50,843 nt of DNA from CAYYOS01 sp964473355 (lineage in GTDB: Bacteria; Pseudomonadota; Gammaproteobacteria; Burkholderiales; REEB80): assembly GCA_964473355.1 (NCBI GenBank), contig CAYYOS010000002.1, positions 1 to 50,843 on the forward strand, read 5' to 3'. Position numbers and translations under genes: made by a program. Positions 17,701 through 26,135 of the stretch are shown piece by piece. Within the stretch, counting starts at the first letter, position 1; every line of letters begins with the position of its first letter. Below the pieces are notes generated by a model. The model ran no database searches. It was not told where the DNA came from and saw nothing but the letters and a program-made list of their open reading frames with translations.

Positions 17701-18269
17701 GTGCGGGTTTGATTCGGGTGGCCGTGAATGTATCTGGTAAGCAATTCCTAGAAGATGGGCTGATAACCACGGCAACCAACGCCATGCGGGAACATAGAAT
17801 CGGCGTGGGCTTGTTAGAAATGGAAATAACCGAAAGTTCTTTAATGAAGGATGCGGACAGAACCCATCGGATGTTGAAAGAACTGAACGCGCTGGGCATT
17901 TCAATTGCGATCGACGATTTTGGTACTGGCTATTCTAGCCTTGCGTATCTTAGCCGGTTTTGGATTGACAAGCTTAAAATTGATATCGCCTTCATACGCA
18001 ATGTGACGACCAATTCAGACAACGCCGCCATCACTATCGCAATTATTGGCATGGCACACAATTTAAAGCTCAGCGTGGTTGCTGAAGGCGTGGAAACGCT
18101 GGAGCAGTTGGAATTTCTGCGTGCTCACCATTGCGACGAAATTCAAGGCTACTTGCTCTCTAAACCCTTGCCGCCGACAGAGGTGATGATGCGTATTAGT
18201 GAGCCTTTCGTTTTTCCTTCGATTTATGCGGCCGATTCGAAGCCGTCGTCCGCGTGGAAGAACAACTAA
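14757..18269 (+). CDS. MHYT-PAS-GAF-PAS-GGDEF-EAL signalling protein
   Basis: A 1170-residue membrane protein that should make and/or break cyclic di-GMP. Residues 1-230 form a seven-helix MHYT sensor (proposed to bind copper or a diatomic gas). Then come a coiled coil (about 235-290), PAS (about 295-420), GAF (about 430-590), a second PAS (about 600-710), GGDEF (about 715-880, intact RLGGDEFG near 804) and EAL (about 895-1150, intact VEALLRW near 930 and DDFGTGYSS). The start is TTG at 14757, the only in-frame start after a stop at 14751. MHYT motif 1 reads HFIGM and motif 3 HYTGM, but motif 2 reads QFIGV, lacking His. Divergent from senA with a 147-bp shared promoter region; overlaps the next gene by 16 nt. 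Confidence 0.95.
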   Translation: MAGTYNLWLVTLSIIVAVFASYVALDLASRVIAANKKAFLWLASAAVSLGVGIWSVHFIGMLAFHLPISVAYALALTLLALLTAILAAALAFYLVSGLTSRWPRFVWGGIVLGLGIAATQFIGVVAMQMHPPIKYDFRLLGFSVLIAVVASVIALWNAFHLRSENHSPRVWKKTWYAIVLGAGIAGTHYTGMAAGIFSSHSVSLARGLAIQDIWLAIGIGAFTLILLTATLVAISENRLKRYLSEHLRHAQMLRESHDELEFRVQRRTLELARANTALQAEVAQHERTEEALRASQEEARGIMDTAHDAYIAINADSVIVEWNRRAERIFGFSRAEALGENLAETLIPLPYREAHYQRIKHFLDTGEGPTINDRRELRALHRDGHEFPVEVSIWPTKTGGEYKFNVFLHDISERRRAVQRLTALTEASTTLVESTTLEEAAPNILREIGSALGWAVGVFWTLDRSANLLRCAAFWHDPHFSSPYFEAQSRALSFTPGVGGPGRIWASGKPLWIADICLDQNFRRSISAGVEGLHGYFGFPVICGGKLYGVMEFFSTTSQEPHPELLTITDTLGNLLGQFLERIQTKSTLEQEREFLAALLENLSDGIVACDEQGTLSLFNRATREFHGLGAEPLPPEAWSKHYHLYLADGKTPMPTNDIPLFRAFRGEVVRDVEMVVIPENAPSRNLVCNGQALISASGKKLGAVVAMHDITERKQAEQKLVQLAHFDPLTTLPNRLLFFESLQKALLHADKHQCVVSVMFLDIDRFKEVNDTLGHATGDELLRQVGSRLVQCLRVRDTVGRLGGDEFGIILITPNGPQGAQIVAAKIGAALQPPFEIHGQEVTVTASIGIAIYPDDGLDSDVLMRYADTAMYEAKAMGKDTFRFYKAEMNAHALQKLELENALRKALANNEFVLHYQPKIQIDSGEWAGVEALLRWHRPGHGLVSPAAFIPLLEETGLIVPVGAWVISTACKQMADWRRAGAGLIRVAVNVSGKQFLEDGLITTATNAMREHRIGVGLLEMEITESSLMKDADRTHRMLKELNALGISIAIDDFGTGYSSLAYLSRFWIDKLKIDIAFIRNVTTNSDNAAITIAIIGMAHNLKLSVVAEGVETLEQLEFLRAHHCDEIQGYLLSKPLPPTEVMMRISEPFVFPSIYAADSKPSSAWKNN

Positions 18270-19963
18270 AACTCCATACTGCGGGCGCCGCGGAGTTCTC
18301 ATTAGCCATTGCCGGCGTGGGGAGCCGCAGCTATGCGTTTATTATTGACTGGCATATCCGTTTTATTTTAGCGCTGGCATGGGTGCTGATCGTGGCTTTG
18401 GTCGTCAGCATGATGAGTCCGGAAGCTCGATTTTTTGAAGGCTTTTTTTCCGCGTTGTGGAAACACCCGAAGATAACTTGGATTGGCGCCGCGCTAATTT
18501 ATCTGGCTTATCATCCATTGCTCGAAGTGCTTATGAGCGGGCGCACCCCGGGAAAGCGTATGGCGGGCGTCCGCATCGTTTCTATAACCGGGCAAACACC
18601 CACTGTCGGCGCGTTGCTAATCCGCAACGTATTTAGGCTCATCGATTCACTCCCACTTTTTTACATTCTGGGGTTAGGGGTAGCGCTTTTTAACCAACGA
18701 AACGTAAGGATAGGTGACATCGCCGCGGGCACATTGCTTGTTTTCGAAAATAAAACCGCCCATATCAAATCCCAGCTTACGACGCACGTTGGACAAGCCG
18801 ACCTAGAATTGTTAAATGATATTGTTGAACGTTGGCCAAGCTTAGGGCGTGCCGCTCGACAACGCTTGGCCCTGAAGTATCTAGAGAAAACAGGAGAAGT
18901 TTTAACAACTGCGGAAGAAACCGATGAACGTGTTCTCCACGCTAGACTAAAACATATCCTTACTATCAGTAAAAGTGATCAGCCGGCACCGACTGCGCTG
19001 GTAACCTGGCTAAAATCAAGGCAGGCAATTTGGGAAAATTTAAGAAGCTTGCTGAAGCTAGAGCATGCTACTGGGGCGCTCAAAGTGGAGGAAGCAAAGG
19101 GGCTCATCCGGGGGTTTCGTGGTCTGCTCCGCGACGTATCGCTAGCGCGCAGCACCATACCCTCGAGTCGACTAACCGGCCAGTTGGAAGCTTTGTTAGT
19201 GGAGACGCACGATACCATTTACCGAGCGCCCAGCAATCTTCGTCAAGACTTAATGCAACTGATGCGTAAAGAAGTGCCGGAAGTGGTAGCGAGTTTACGC
19301 GGTGCGATTGTGGCCACAAGCGGGCTATTTTTAGGTAGTGCCATCGCGGGATGGCTATTAGTTTATACCTACCCAGAGTTAGCTAGTTTATTCGCCTCCG
19401 AGGAAATGATTAATACCGTGCAACGGGGCGAACTTTGGACGGATGGCCTGCTAAATATTATGCCGTCCGCATGGCTATCACTTTCCATTATGACCAATAA
19501 TATTTTGGTCACACTGTTTGCCTTTGTGTTGGGTGCGCTGTATGGATTAGGAACAATATATATCGTGACCCTAAACGGTTTGATGCTAGGCGCTGCCTTT
19601 GCTTTTACCGCCCAGTATGATCTGGACGGCAAACTACTCAAGTTTATTGTCGCTCATGGCGTAGTAGAACTGAGCATAGTTTGCCTTGCCGCCGCGGCCG
19701 ATATTCAATTAGGGGAGGCGTTAGCTCGCCCCGGTAAATGCACTACTCGCGCCGAGGCATTCCGTGCCGCAGTGGCGCGTGCCGGAAAATTACTTCCTGT
19801 GTGCGCGCTATTTTTGGTGGGCGCAGGTTTAATAGAAGGCTATATTTCTCCCAATGACAATTATGACTTAAAGGTTCGCATAGCCATAGGCATAGGCTAC
19901 GGCATATTGATGTGGTTAGTTTTGAGTGGCAGAATTTGGCGGGGCAAGATAAGCGTAGTTTAG
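18254..19963 (+). CDS. RDD-domain / SpoIIM-like fusion membrane protein
   Basis: A 569-residue protein. The N-terminus (about 1-170) is an RDD domain: GVGSRSYAFIIDW with the Asp of the first helix, SGRTPGKRMAGVRI, and RIGDIAAG. A soluble helical linker follows (about 175-330). Then comes a multi-pass C-terminal half (about 340-565) resembling SpoIIM/DUF95 proteins (ASLFASEEMIN, TNNILVTLFAFVLGALYGLGTIYIV, AHGVVELS). In other proteobacteria RDD and SpoIIM proteins are separate neighbours of a MoxR/DUF58/DUF4129/DUF4350 cluster; here they are fused and on the opposite strand from that cluster, which begins about 0.7 kb further on. GTG start at 18254, overlapping the MHYT gene by 16 nt. Function unknown, probably envelope. 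Confidence 0.85.
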   Translation: MEEQLKLHTAGAAEFSLAIAGVGSRSYAFIIDWHIRFILALAWVLIVALVVSMMSPEARFFEGFFSALWKHPKITWIGAALIYLAYHPLLEVLMSGRTPGKRMAGVRIVSITGQTPTVGALLIRNVFRLIDSLPLFYILGLGVALFNQRNVRIGDIAAGTLLVFENKTAHIKSQLTTHVGQADLELLNDIVERWPSLGRAARQRLALKYLEKTGEVLTTAEETDERVLHARLKHILTISKSDQPAPTALVTWLKSRQAIWENLRSLLKLEHATGALKVEEAKGLIRGFRGLLRDVSLARSTIPSSRLTGQLEALLVETHDTIYRAPSNLRQDLMQLMRKEVPEVVASLRGAIVATSGLFLGSAIAGWLLVYTYPELASLFASEEMINTVQRGELWTDGLLNIMPSAWLSLSIMTNNILVTLFAFVLGALYGLGTIYIVTLNGLMLGAAFAFTAQYDLDGKLLKFIVAHGVVELSIVCLAAAADIQLGEALARPGKCTTRAEAFRAAVARAGKLLPVCALFLVGAGLIEGYISPNDNYDLKVRIAIGIGYGILMWLVLSGRIWRGKISVV

Positions 19964-20118
19964 TTTTGTGCAGGGCTCCTGCATTGGCCCTCCAATAATC
20001 CATCGTTTTTCAGTGCGCTACTGTCCTGAAATAATCTCGTTTACAACACTCCTTAGTCTTAGGCAATGCTCCCTAAGACGTTCCGTCGCTTTATGTGCCC
20101 TGTATGTTCACTCTTGTC
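19964..20118. other. Non-coding stretch after the RDD-SpoIIM gene, with hairpins
   Basis: First part of a 724-bp gene-free gap (19964-20687) between convergent genes. It has a GCAGG/CCTGC hairpin at 19970-19982 and a perfect 8-bp stem GTCTTAGG (20056-20063) with CCTAAGAC (20072-20079). Neither is followed by a T-run, so they are not clear terminators. The rest of the gap is the hairpin repeat and the 395-bp repeat listed separately, plus about 150 bp (20537-20687) where I see nothing. Confidence 0.4.
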
Positions 20119-20139
20119 ATTCCCGCGAGAAGCGGGAAT
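20119..20139. repeat. Short dRS3-like palindrome (ATTCCCGC-GCGGGAAT)
   Basis: Perfect 8-bp arms at 20119-20126 and 20132-20139 around a 5-nt loop, preceded by GTC and followed by CCAG. This form, with CATTCCCGC and GCGGGAATCCAG, matches a class of dispersed small palindromes known from Neisseria (dRS3) and many other proteobacteria. It abuts the left end of the longer repeat copy. Only one copy is in the window. Confidence 0.65.
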
Positions 20140-20140
20140 C

Positions 20141-20536
20141 CAGGTTTTGAATATTAACTTGCCGGGGGTAGCCCGGCAGCTAGTGCGCCCTGGCGCGTCG
20201 CACGAGGGACCCGCGTTAGCGGGACCCTAGCAGCGGCAGGGATGCCAGGCGACTGCGCTCTCATTCCGCCCCCGCATCCCGCTTTCACGTCGCACCTTCC
20301 TTAACGGAAGGCACTGCTCCTACTCAAGCGGTCGCCCTTCTTTTGTTTGGCCAAAAAGAAAGTAATCAAAGAAAAGGCCACCCTCCCCATCACGCTATGT
20401 TCTGTTCCCGCTCACCAAGCCCAAGCGGCTCTCGCAACTCAACCTCGGCGCTAAAGCGCCTTAAGGATTCGAGCAGTGCTCGCCGACATCCCTGGCTTGG
20501 TTCGCTGCTCGGCGGTGAAGAAAGGGACCCTTAAAA
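20141..20536. repeat. Structured dispersed repeat, copy A
   Basis: About 395 bp nearly matching, in reverse orientation, 41745-42143. Landmarks in order: GCCGGG/CCCGGC hairpin (from 20161), CCCGC/GCGGG hairpin, GATGCCAGGCGACTGCG, CATCCCGCTTTCACGTCGCACC, a CCTTCC/GGAAGG stem (20295-20311), an A-rich core of about 40 bp identical in both copies (starting GGCCAAAAAGAAAGTAATC near 20350), ACCTCGG with a GGCGCT/AGCGCC hairpin, and GCTGCTCGGCGGTG. No reading frame is conserved between the copies. The 63-codon frame in this copy (20343-20534) is therefore not called. From memory, similar A-rich cores occur in intergenic repeats of other proteobacteria; I could not check. Confidence 0.8.
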
Positions 20537-20687
20537 AACAAAAGGCAAAATCAAAACCCACGCCCACTGAACCATAAGTCTGCTTGTTACATACGTCTTA
20601 TTTATCCTAAAGGGCGCTACTCCCTGCCCCTGACTCCAAAGCCATAAAAGCCTCTCTTGCGGGATCGATGGCAAGACTTTAGCGCGC

Positions 20688-21983
20688 TTATATCTGCCGC
20701 CTTTGACGTAGTTTTTCGTAATACGCGAGCACCGCGCTGTCGAGAGCGTCGGGTCGTTCAAATACCACCGCGGCGCCTAATCGTACTAATTGCATCATGA
20801 CGCCGTGGGCTTCTTGCATGAGGATCTCGGCGGCCAATGTTTCATAGGGATCTAGCCAACGCTCGGCGGGTTTTTCGCGCATGGCTTCCACTTCCTCATC
20901 TATGAGTGCTGCAATTAAGGGCAAATGCTGAGGGGCGATAAGCTTTGTGGCTTTGGTGAGTTGATCGGCGCGCTCGCCTTCATCTAAATCTGTAAAGAGA
21001 GGGACTAACGTGCGGTGTTTGACTAGGCGGCGGATTTCCAGCATGGCAGCGAGCGGGTTAGACTCTTGGCTTGTCACGCGTATGCGCTCCAGTGCCCCGC
21101 GTATTTGCATGAGACCCGCGATACCTTTTACCGGCGTTATAATTTCCTGCGGCTTATCCGCAAACACAACAATGCCCACGCGATCACCATTGTGAATGGC
21201 TTTTTCCGCCAGCCGCGCGGCGATATTAATATAATGCTGGACGCGGGTTAGCGGACCCGCTTCCAGGTTTGAACTTCTCCCGGCATCGATGGCCAGTATC
21301 AACTCGAGTTGTTGGTCTTCGCTAAAAACTCGCACCGTGTGCCGTCCGCTTCGTGCGCTCGCCTTCCAGTCGATCGCGCGTAGGGGGTCGCCCGCGCGGT
21401 AGTCGCGCAAACTAATAAGCTCTAGCCCCGCTCCTCTGGGTCGCATGGCGATCTGCCCCCCTACTATGACTCCGCTGGCTCGCTCCTGCGAAGATAGCTG
21501 GGAGGGTGTCACGCGTCCGCCCCCTGGTAGCGTAACTTTGCGTGGCCACCACGCCAATCCAAAGTATCCCAGCACCCGCGTATAAATTGGTGGCCAAGCG
21601 AAGTTTCCCAATGCTTTGGGGGATGCGGTAAATTTCTGGTGATATTTTTCTCCAGCGGCAATCACGGAACGTATGGGATGATCGAGGCCAACCATCCCTT
21701 TGGGGCAGCCAGGCTGGGCCTCGATGATTAAAACGCGTTCTTCCATATTGCTGATACTAAGATCCATGCTGAAGGATTGCCCCAGCGCGACCTGGGCTTC
21801 GTGCGAGCGCCGCATGGCAAATTTATGGCGCCTTGCCAATCCACCCTCGGCAATGAAAGCGAGGAGCAATAGCACCGTAGGAAAGCGCCATGCGCCGCTA
21901 AGTTCGCCCCCATACCAAAGACCGGCAATGCCCAGCAAGGCGATGGCGCCTGCCAATAAAAAAGCTAAACCTGTAAGATTCAT
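20688..21983 (-). CDS. DUF58 domain protein (MoxR-associated)
   Basis: A 431-residue protein with two N-terminal transmembrane helices (about 6-24 and 32-46), a variable beta-rich section, and the DUF58 signature RDYRAGDPLRAIDWKASARSG near residues 203-222. A von Willebrand-like fold follows (ILAIDAGRSS near 240). DUF58 proteins pair with MoxR AAA+ ATPases, probably as client or adaptor in envelope maturation. Its ATG overlaps the MoxR stop as ATGA. It is the last gene of the minus-strand cluster and faces the RDD-SpoIIM gene across the repeat-bearing gap. Confidence 0.9.
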   Translation of the reverse strand: MNLTGLAFLLAGAIALLGIAGLWYGGELSGAWRFPTVLLLLAFIAEGGLARRHKFAMRRSHEAQVALGQSFSMDLSISNMEERVLIIEAQPGCPKGMVGLDHPIRSVIAAGEKYHQKFTASPKALGNFAWPPIYTRVLGYFGLAWWPRKVTLPGGGRVTPSQLSSQERASGVIVGGQIAMRPRGAGLELISLRDYRAGDPLRAIDWKASARSGRHTVRVFSEDQQLELILAIDAGRSSNLEAGPLTRVQHYINIAARLAEKAIHNGDRVGIVVFADKPQEIITPVKGIAGLMQIRGALERIRVTSQESNPLAAMLEIRRLVKHRTLVPLFTDLDEGERADQLTKATKLIAPQHLPLIAALIDEEVEAMREKPAERWLDPYETLAAEILMQEAHGVMMQLVRLGAAVVFERPDALDSAVLAYYEKLRQRRQI

Positions 21984-22933
21984 TCGCGTGGCACATTAAC
22001 CTGATTCAATATCGATTCGGTTAATTGTTTTCTATCGACCCCGGCCAACATGGCGTCCGCGGTTAAAATTAAGCGATGCGGCATGACCAGCGGCGCAACA
22101 GATTTAACATCATCCGGCGTAACAAATGCTCGATCCTGCAGCGCTGCTTCAATGCGTGCACAACGCATTAGCGCTAAGGCACCGCGAGTAGATAAGCCCA
22201 AACTGGCGTGGGCATGGACCCGGCTAGCTGCTGCGATATCGGTTACATATTGGTAGATACCATCCGATACATGCACACCAGAAATATGCTCCCTAGCCTT
22301 AAGAAGATCGAGGTCTTCTGTAATTTCGCGTGCAACACCACGATCGGCGTGACCGCCGCCCGGCAAATCGTAGGCGCGCAAAACCGCTTGTTCCATACTA
22401 GGCTCGGGATAGCTCATGTCGAGACGCAGTAAAAAACGATCCAGTTGTGATTCCGGTAAGGGAAAGGTGCCTTCGAACTCATGGGGGTTTTGCGTGGCGA
22501 TGACAAAGAAATTTGGCGGCAGTGGATACGTTTGGCGGTCTATGGAAATGCCGCCCTCCTCCATTGCCTGCAGTAAGGCGGATTGGGTTTTGGGTCCGGT
22601 GCGATTAATTTCATCGACAAGGACCACGTCTGCAAATAAGGGACCGGGCAGCAATTCGAATTTGCGGGTCTCGGTGTTATAAACATGAATACCGGTCATG
22701 TCCGACGGCATAAGGTCGGCGGTGCATTGAATGCGCTTAAACTGCCCATTAAGCCTCGCCGCCAAGGATTTTGCCAATAGCGTTTTGCCGATCCCCGGCA
22801 CCCCTTGCAGCAGCACATGTCCCCCGGCTATTAATGCGATACTGATGCCACGGATTATCTCATCTACCCCAAACACCGTTTGGCTTAAATGATGACGTAA
22901 GGTATTGGCAAATTGCTGGGCGGGTGTACTCAT
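21980..22933 (-). CDS. MoxR-family AAA+ ATPase
   Basis: A 317-residue ATPase of the MoxR class, thought to act as a chaperone for metal or cofactor insertion or complex assembly. Walker A GVPGIGKTLLAKS (about 44-56), Walker B VVLVDEINRTGPKTQ (about 108-122), sensor region VIATQNPHEFEGTFPLPESQLDRFLLR (arginine finger near the end), and the C-terminal lid (STRGALALMRCARIEA, VTPDDV). It overlaps the upstream DUF4350 gene and the downstream DUF58 gene, each by 4 nt (ATGA), so the three are coupled. Confidence 0.95.
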   Translation of the reverse strand: MSTPAQQFANTLRHHLSQTVFGVDEIIRGISIALIAGGHVLLQGVPGIGKTLLAKSLAARLNGQFKRIQCTADLMPSDMTGIHVYNTETRKFELLPGPLFADVVLVDEINRTGPKTQSALLQAMEEGGISIDRQTYPLPPNFFVIATQNPHEFEGTFPLPESQLDRFLLRLDMSYPEPSMEQAVLRAYDLPGGGHADRGVAREITEDLDLLKAREHISGVHVSDGIYQYVTDIAAASRVHAHASLGLSTRGALALMRCARIEAALQDRAFVTPDDVKSVAPLVMPHRLILTADAMLAGVDRKQLTESILNQVNVPRE

Positions 22934-24183
22934 GTAAGACTTTTCCTTATGTTGTAAATTAGGCGTGCGAACCGCACTAGCTTGGGTTTAGTGGTAGCTA
23001 GATTAGAATAAATTTGTTGCAGCGCCCCTAAGTCTTGGCGATCCACGCGCGCAACGCCCTGGAGAATTTCCCACACAGGCTCACCGGTTAAGGGCAGGTG
23101 ATAACGTCGCCGCACTTCGTTAAAAAATCGCTTCGCTAGCTCTTTGGCGACGCTGGCGGATGAAAGACGGCGCGCATATAAACCTCCCACGGCTCGCGTG
23201 AAATCCACTGCCCGCGTTCCCTGGGGAAAGACATTGAGCGGCGCGAGCCGATTGCTGCGGCCGACCAAATAAAGCAGCCACAACCCTACCAAAATCAAAA
23301 GCGTATAGTGCAAACGGCGATCTTTGAAAAAAACGTCGGGGTTGTAAAGGTCAGAGACGCCTTGGTGCATATCGTCAAAAATTACTCTACCGCCAGCGAC
23401 GACAGTTGCGCTGATTAGATTGGCAATCAATCGCGCATTGTCTCTATCGCCCAGATTCGCGTTACCTAGCCAATTTCCATAGCGGCTGATCCAGCCGGTT
23501 CCTTGGCCAACTCTAATTTGCCAAAAGGCCGGCGCATCCGTGGCTTCCTCACGAAGTAAGACAAATGCAGTTCGATAACGATCTTCTGCTCGCAACACCA
23601 CATCGCTAACTGCGTTCGCAGCAAGGGTGACCTCGATTTTTTGTACCGATTGAAGAAGAGGTAATGATTGATATGGGCGCAGCGCCAGTTTTTTTGGCTC
23701 GCCGCTAACAAAAATGCGGGGGGTTTTAGCGCTTTTGGCAGCCGGCGTTTTAGGCTTGGTATCCGCAGGCGAAAAATAGAAACCCAAATCAGACAAAACC
23801 GGGTCCATCATCGCGCCTAGCCACTCCGCTTCGCCGCCGTTCATTAGCACCAAAATATTGTTGCCTTCTCGTATCCAATCCAGCAGCACTTCTCTTTCCC
23901 GATCACGCGCCGGCGCAATGCTGGGTAAATGGACGATCAATAGATTTCCGCTTTGCGGCAAGCTGGCGTCTGCTAATAATTCATCGTAACGGTTGCGTAG
24001 GCTTTTGGTCGCCCCGCCACTTTTCTCCAGCCAGCGCTTTAGGCCTAATAAGCCATGGTTGCCATGATCTGTGCTAACCGCGCGCGACGGCGGCGGTTCG
24101 TTGGCTGGAGGCGGGATCAGCAACGTAATGACTAAGTAGAGTGCGAAAATGCCACCCAACAGCGTTATTAGTCTATCTTTCAC
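22930..24183 (-). CDS. DUF4350 membrane protein
   Basis: A 417-residue protein: N-terminal transmembrane helix (about 5-23), a periplasmic GATase-like/GIFT domain with the DUF4350 pattern (NHGLLGLKRWLEKSGG near 43, then LLIVHLPS and NNILVLMNGGEAEWLG), a second transmembrane helix near 289-308 (LLILVGLWLLYLVGRSNR), and a cytoplasmic tail ending at the MoxR overlap. It starts with GTG at 24183 and has only a weak ribosome site. DUF4350 proteins regularly sit between DUF4129 and MoxR; no activity is known. Confidence 0.8.
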   Translation of the reverse strand: MKDRLITLLGGIFALYLVITLLIPPPANEPPPSRAVSTDHGNHGLLGLKRWLEKSGGATKSLRNRYDELLADASLPQSGNLLIVHLPSIAPARDREREVLLDWIREGNNILVLMNGGEAEWLGAMMDPVLSDLGFYFSPADTKPKTPAAKSAKTPRIFVSGEPKKLALRPYQSLPLLQSVQKIEVTLAANAVSDVVLRAEDRYRTAFVLLREEATDAPAFWQIRVGQGTGWISRYGNWLGNANLGDRDNARLIANLISATVVAGGRVIFDDMHQGVSDLYNPDVFFKDRRLHYTLLILVGLWLLYLVGRSNRLAPLNVFPQGTRAVDFTRAVGGLYARRLSSASVAKELAKRFFNEVRRRYHLPLTGEPVWEILQGVARVDRQDLGALQQIYSNLATTKPKLVRFARLIYNIRKSLT

Positions 24184-24228
24184 TGTCGCTACATTTATTT
24201 TTCATGGTAACCTCATTAACAAAACCTT

Positions 24229-25179
24229 TCATTTTGCACCCGAATAATTTGCGCCCAGCAGATCACGGCTCTCTTGTAAGAGCGCTTCCATATCTATGGC
24301 GCTCACCTGCCGCCCGCCGTAGAGAATCGGGTCCAGCGTCAAAATAAAATGCTCGAATGCGCTACCGTAGGGTTGCTCGCTGCGCTTAAGGTTTGCGGAA
24401 AGTTCGCGGTTAGTGAGTCCGGCATTTCCGGGCAGGAGCGCGCGCTCAACCAAGACGTAGATGACCAGTTTCAACAACGCTGCGGGCCGTTGTTGTAAGG
24501 GTAGACTTAGCACACCGTCCAGTGTTGGTATTTCTGTTTTTGGCACCGTGGCGCGGAACCCAAATTGCGGACGCGCAAAAAGACGGCTGCGCCATTTAAA
24601 ACTGCCGCCACCCGCGCGCAGCTCGTTTCCTATCACTATCAGCGCTAACAATAAAATTAATCCAATGGCGCCTTTAAACAGTAACTCCGCCAGCCATCGA
24701 GGAGGAACAATTTTTTCCAGAAATTTAATGAGCCAGCTCATATCACCCGTCTGGTCCTGTTGCGCGAGTTTGGCTTGCATCCACTCCTTAAAACGTTGCC
24801 ACCAATCGACCTTGGGTTTTGGGCCAGCGATTAAAGTACTAGCAAGTAACGGTTTTAACCCCGAAAAGTCAAACTGAGTGGTGGCAGGGACAGCCACTTT
24901 CGCAGCGCGCAGCAAGGATTGCAAATCCATAAGCTGATTGAGACTCGTCTCATCACCGATGCTCTCTTGCATCGGCCATGCCTTGCCTTCTTTAGACAGC
25001 GCTGATTTTAGTAATGGGCAAGCTTGACTTAACTTAAACGATTGATTAATGGATGGCGCGCGCGCTTCATCAAACCTAGATTCGATGCAGGCGCCGAGAC
25101 TGGCTTCCAGTGCGACGTTTTCCGCGGCTAAAACACAGGTAGAGAAAATCGCACTAACGGTTAAAACGGTGAAGCGCAT
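24229..25179 (-). CDS. DUF4129 membrane protein
   Basis: A 316-residue protein with a signal peptide (MRFTVLTVSAIFSTCVLA, cleavage near 18), a periplasmic stretch rich in helices (about 20-165), one transmembrane helix (about 168-188) and a cytoplasmic DUF4129 domain (about 225-310; RERALLPGNAGLTNRELSANLK-like region with LTNREL). The downstream DUF4350 gene starts 45 nt after its stop; the upstream GPDPase-membrane-like gene ends 13 nt before its start. Consistent with the usual MoxR cluster. Function unknown. Confidence 0.8.
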   Translation of the reverse strand: MRFTVLTVSAIFSTCVLAAENVALEASLGACIESRFDEARAPSINQSFKLSQACPLLKSALSKEGKAWPMQESIGDETSLNQLMDLQSLLRAAKVAVPATTQFDFSGLKPLLASTLIAGPKPKVDWWQRFKEWMQAKLAQQDQTGDMSWLIKFLEKIVPPRWLAELLFKGAIGLILLLALIVIGNELRAGGGSFKWRSRLFARPQFGFRATVPKTEIPTLDGVLSLPLQQRPAALLKLVIYVLVERALLPGNAGLTNRELSANLKRSEQPYGSAFEHFILTLDPILYGGRQVSAIDMEALLQESRDLLGANYSGAK

Positions 25180-25192
25180 GCCCTAAGGAAAT

Positions 25193-25963
25193 TTAGGAAC
25201 GAGGCGCAAGGCGCGCCTCGAGGTCGTGTCCCTCACTTCTAAGTTTTAGGTCGTGATATTGGACGATCATCACCGAATAAATTAATGGCGTAATAATCGT
25301 GCTGATTACCGCCGCAACTAACTCGGTGATTAGCTTAAACCCAACTGAATCTAAAGCGCCGCCCGTAGCCATAAACACCCCCACGGCGATACCAAATCCC
25401 ATATAGACCACCAATAGCATTATCCAATATACCGATAATACGGTTAAAGTCCGCCACCATTTTCCCCAAACTAAGCGATGACTATGCTTTAACGATTGCA
25501 CCGGCGATTCGTTGTCTAACACAACGCCCGTATACCAAAAGTACAAGCTCACGGATAGAATAATTCCGGGAATAATAAGGAGCACGAAGCCCACCATCAA
25601 AATTAAAACATACAAAATTATTCCTACGATAATAGGCAACAGGGTCTTCGCGCCACGCATTAACGCTTCCGATAGGCTTACAGACCGCGATTCGGCGACA
25701 CCCTGCATTTGATATATAAGGCCCGATACTAAGATAAAATATATAGGGAGGAGCAACACCAACCATATCATTGATTGACGCATGGCGGCACTCGCGGATT
25801 CGAAGTCACCTGACGTTTCGGTCGATAACATGCCGGGAATTGCCATTAAGAGCGCGCTCATAAAAGATAAGAGCAATACTTTCTTAAAGGCGGCGGCATA
25901 CAACTTAAAACTGTGATCCAGGACTTGACCTATGGTTTGAGGCTGATTGGACAGAGTAAACAC
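25193..25963 (-). CDS. Multi-pass membrane protein, GPDPase-membrane/DUF975-like
   Basis: A 256-residue protein with six predicted transmembrane helices and the motif FVLLIIPGIILSVSLYFWYTGVV near residue 127, followed by a short amphipathic stretch (ESPVQSLKHSHRLVWGKWWR). This pattern is typical of the membrane domain of glycerophosphodiester phosphodiesterases and of DUF975 proteins, without a catalytic domain. GTG start at 25963 with ribosome site AAGGGGG. It is the first gene of the MoxR cluster. A protein with the same architecture is encoded at 42174-42875. Confidence 0.7.
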   Translation of the reverse strand: MFTLSNQPQTIGQVLDHSFKLYAAAFKKVLLLSFMSALLMAIPGMLSTETSGDFESASAAMRQSMIWLVLLLPIYFILVSGLIYQMQGVAESRSVSLSEALMRGAKTLLPIIVGIILYVLILMVGFVLLIIPGIILSVSLYFWYTGVVLDNESPVQSLKHSHRLVWGKWWRTLTVLSVYWIMLLVVYMGFGIAVGVFMATGGALDSVGFKLITELVAAVISTIITPLIYSVMIVQYHDLKLRSEGHDLEARLAPRS

Positions 25964-26135
25964 GTGACCCCCTTTTTATAAATTTCTGTTGGAATTCCCG
26001 CGCACGCCAGGCTTTTCACCAATATTACCGGCAATAATAAATAATGACAAACCGATGCCAGGGTTGCACTCGGCTCTTGAAGTTTAATAATGAGGATTAC
26101 TGCATCTTTAACCGGTTAGCATTTATAGTAAACGT

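Noticed and set aside
20343..20534. 63-codon frame in repeat copy A, beginning MFGQKESNQRKGHP
   Set aside because: The frame lies wholly in the structured repeat and is not kept in copy B, where the same reading frame is interrupted; the conserved unit is the DNA/RNA sequence, not a protein.
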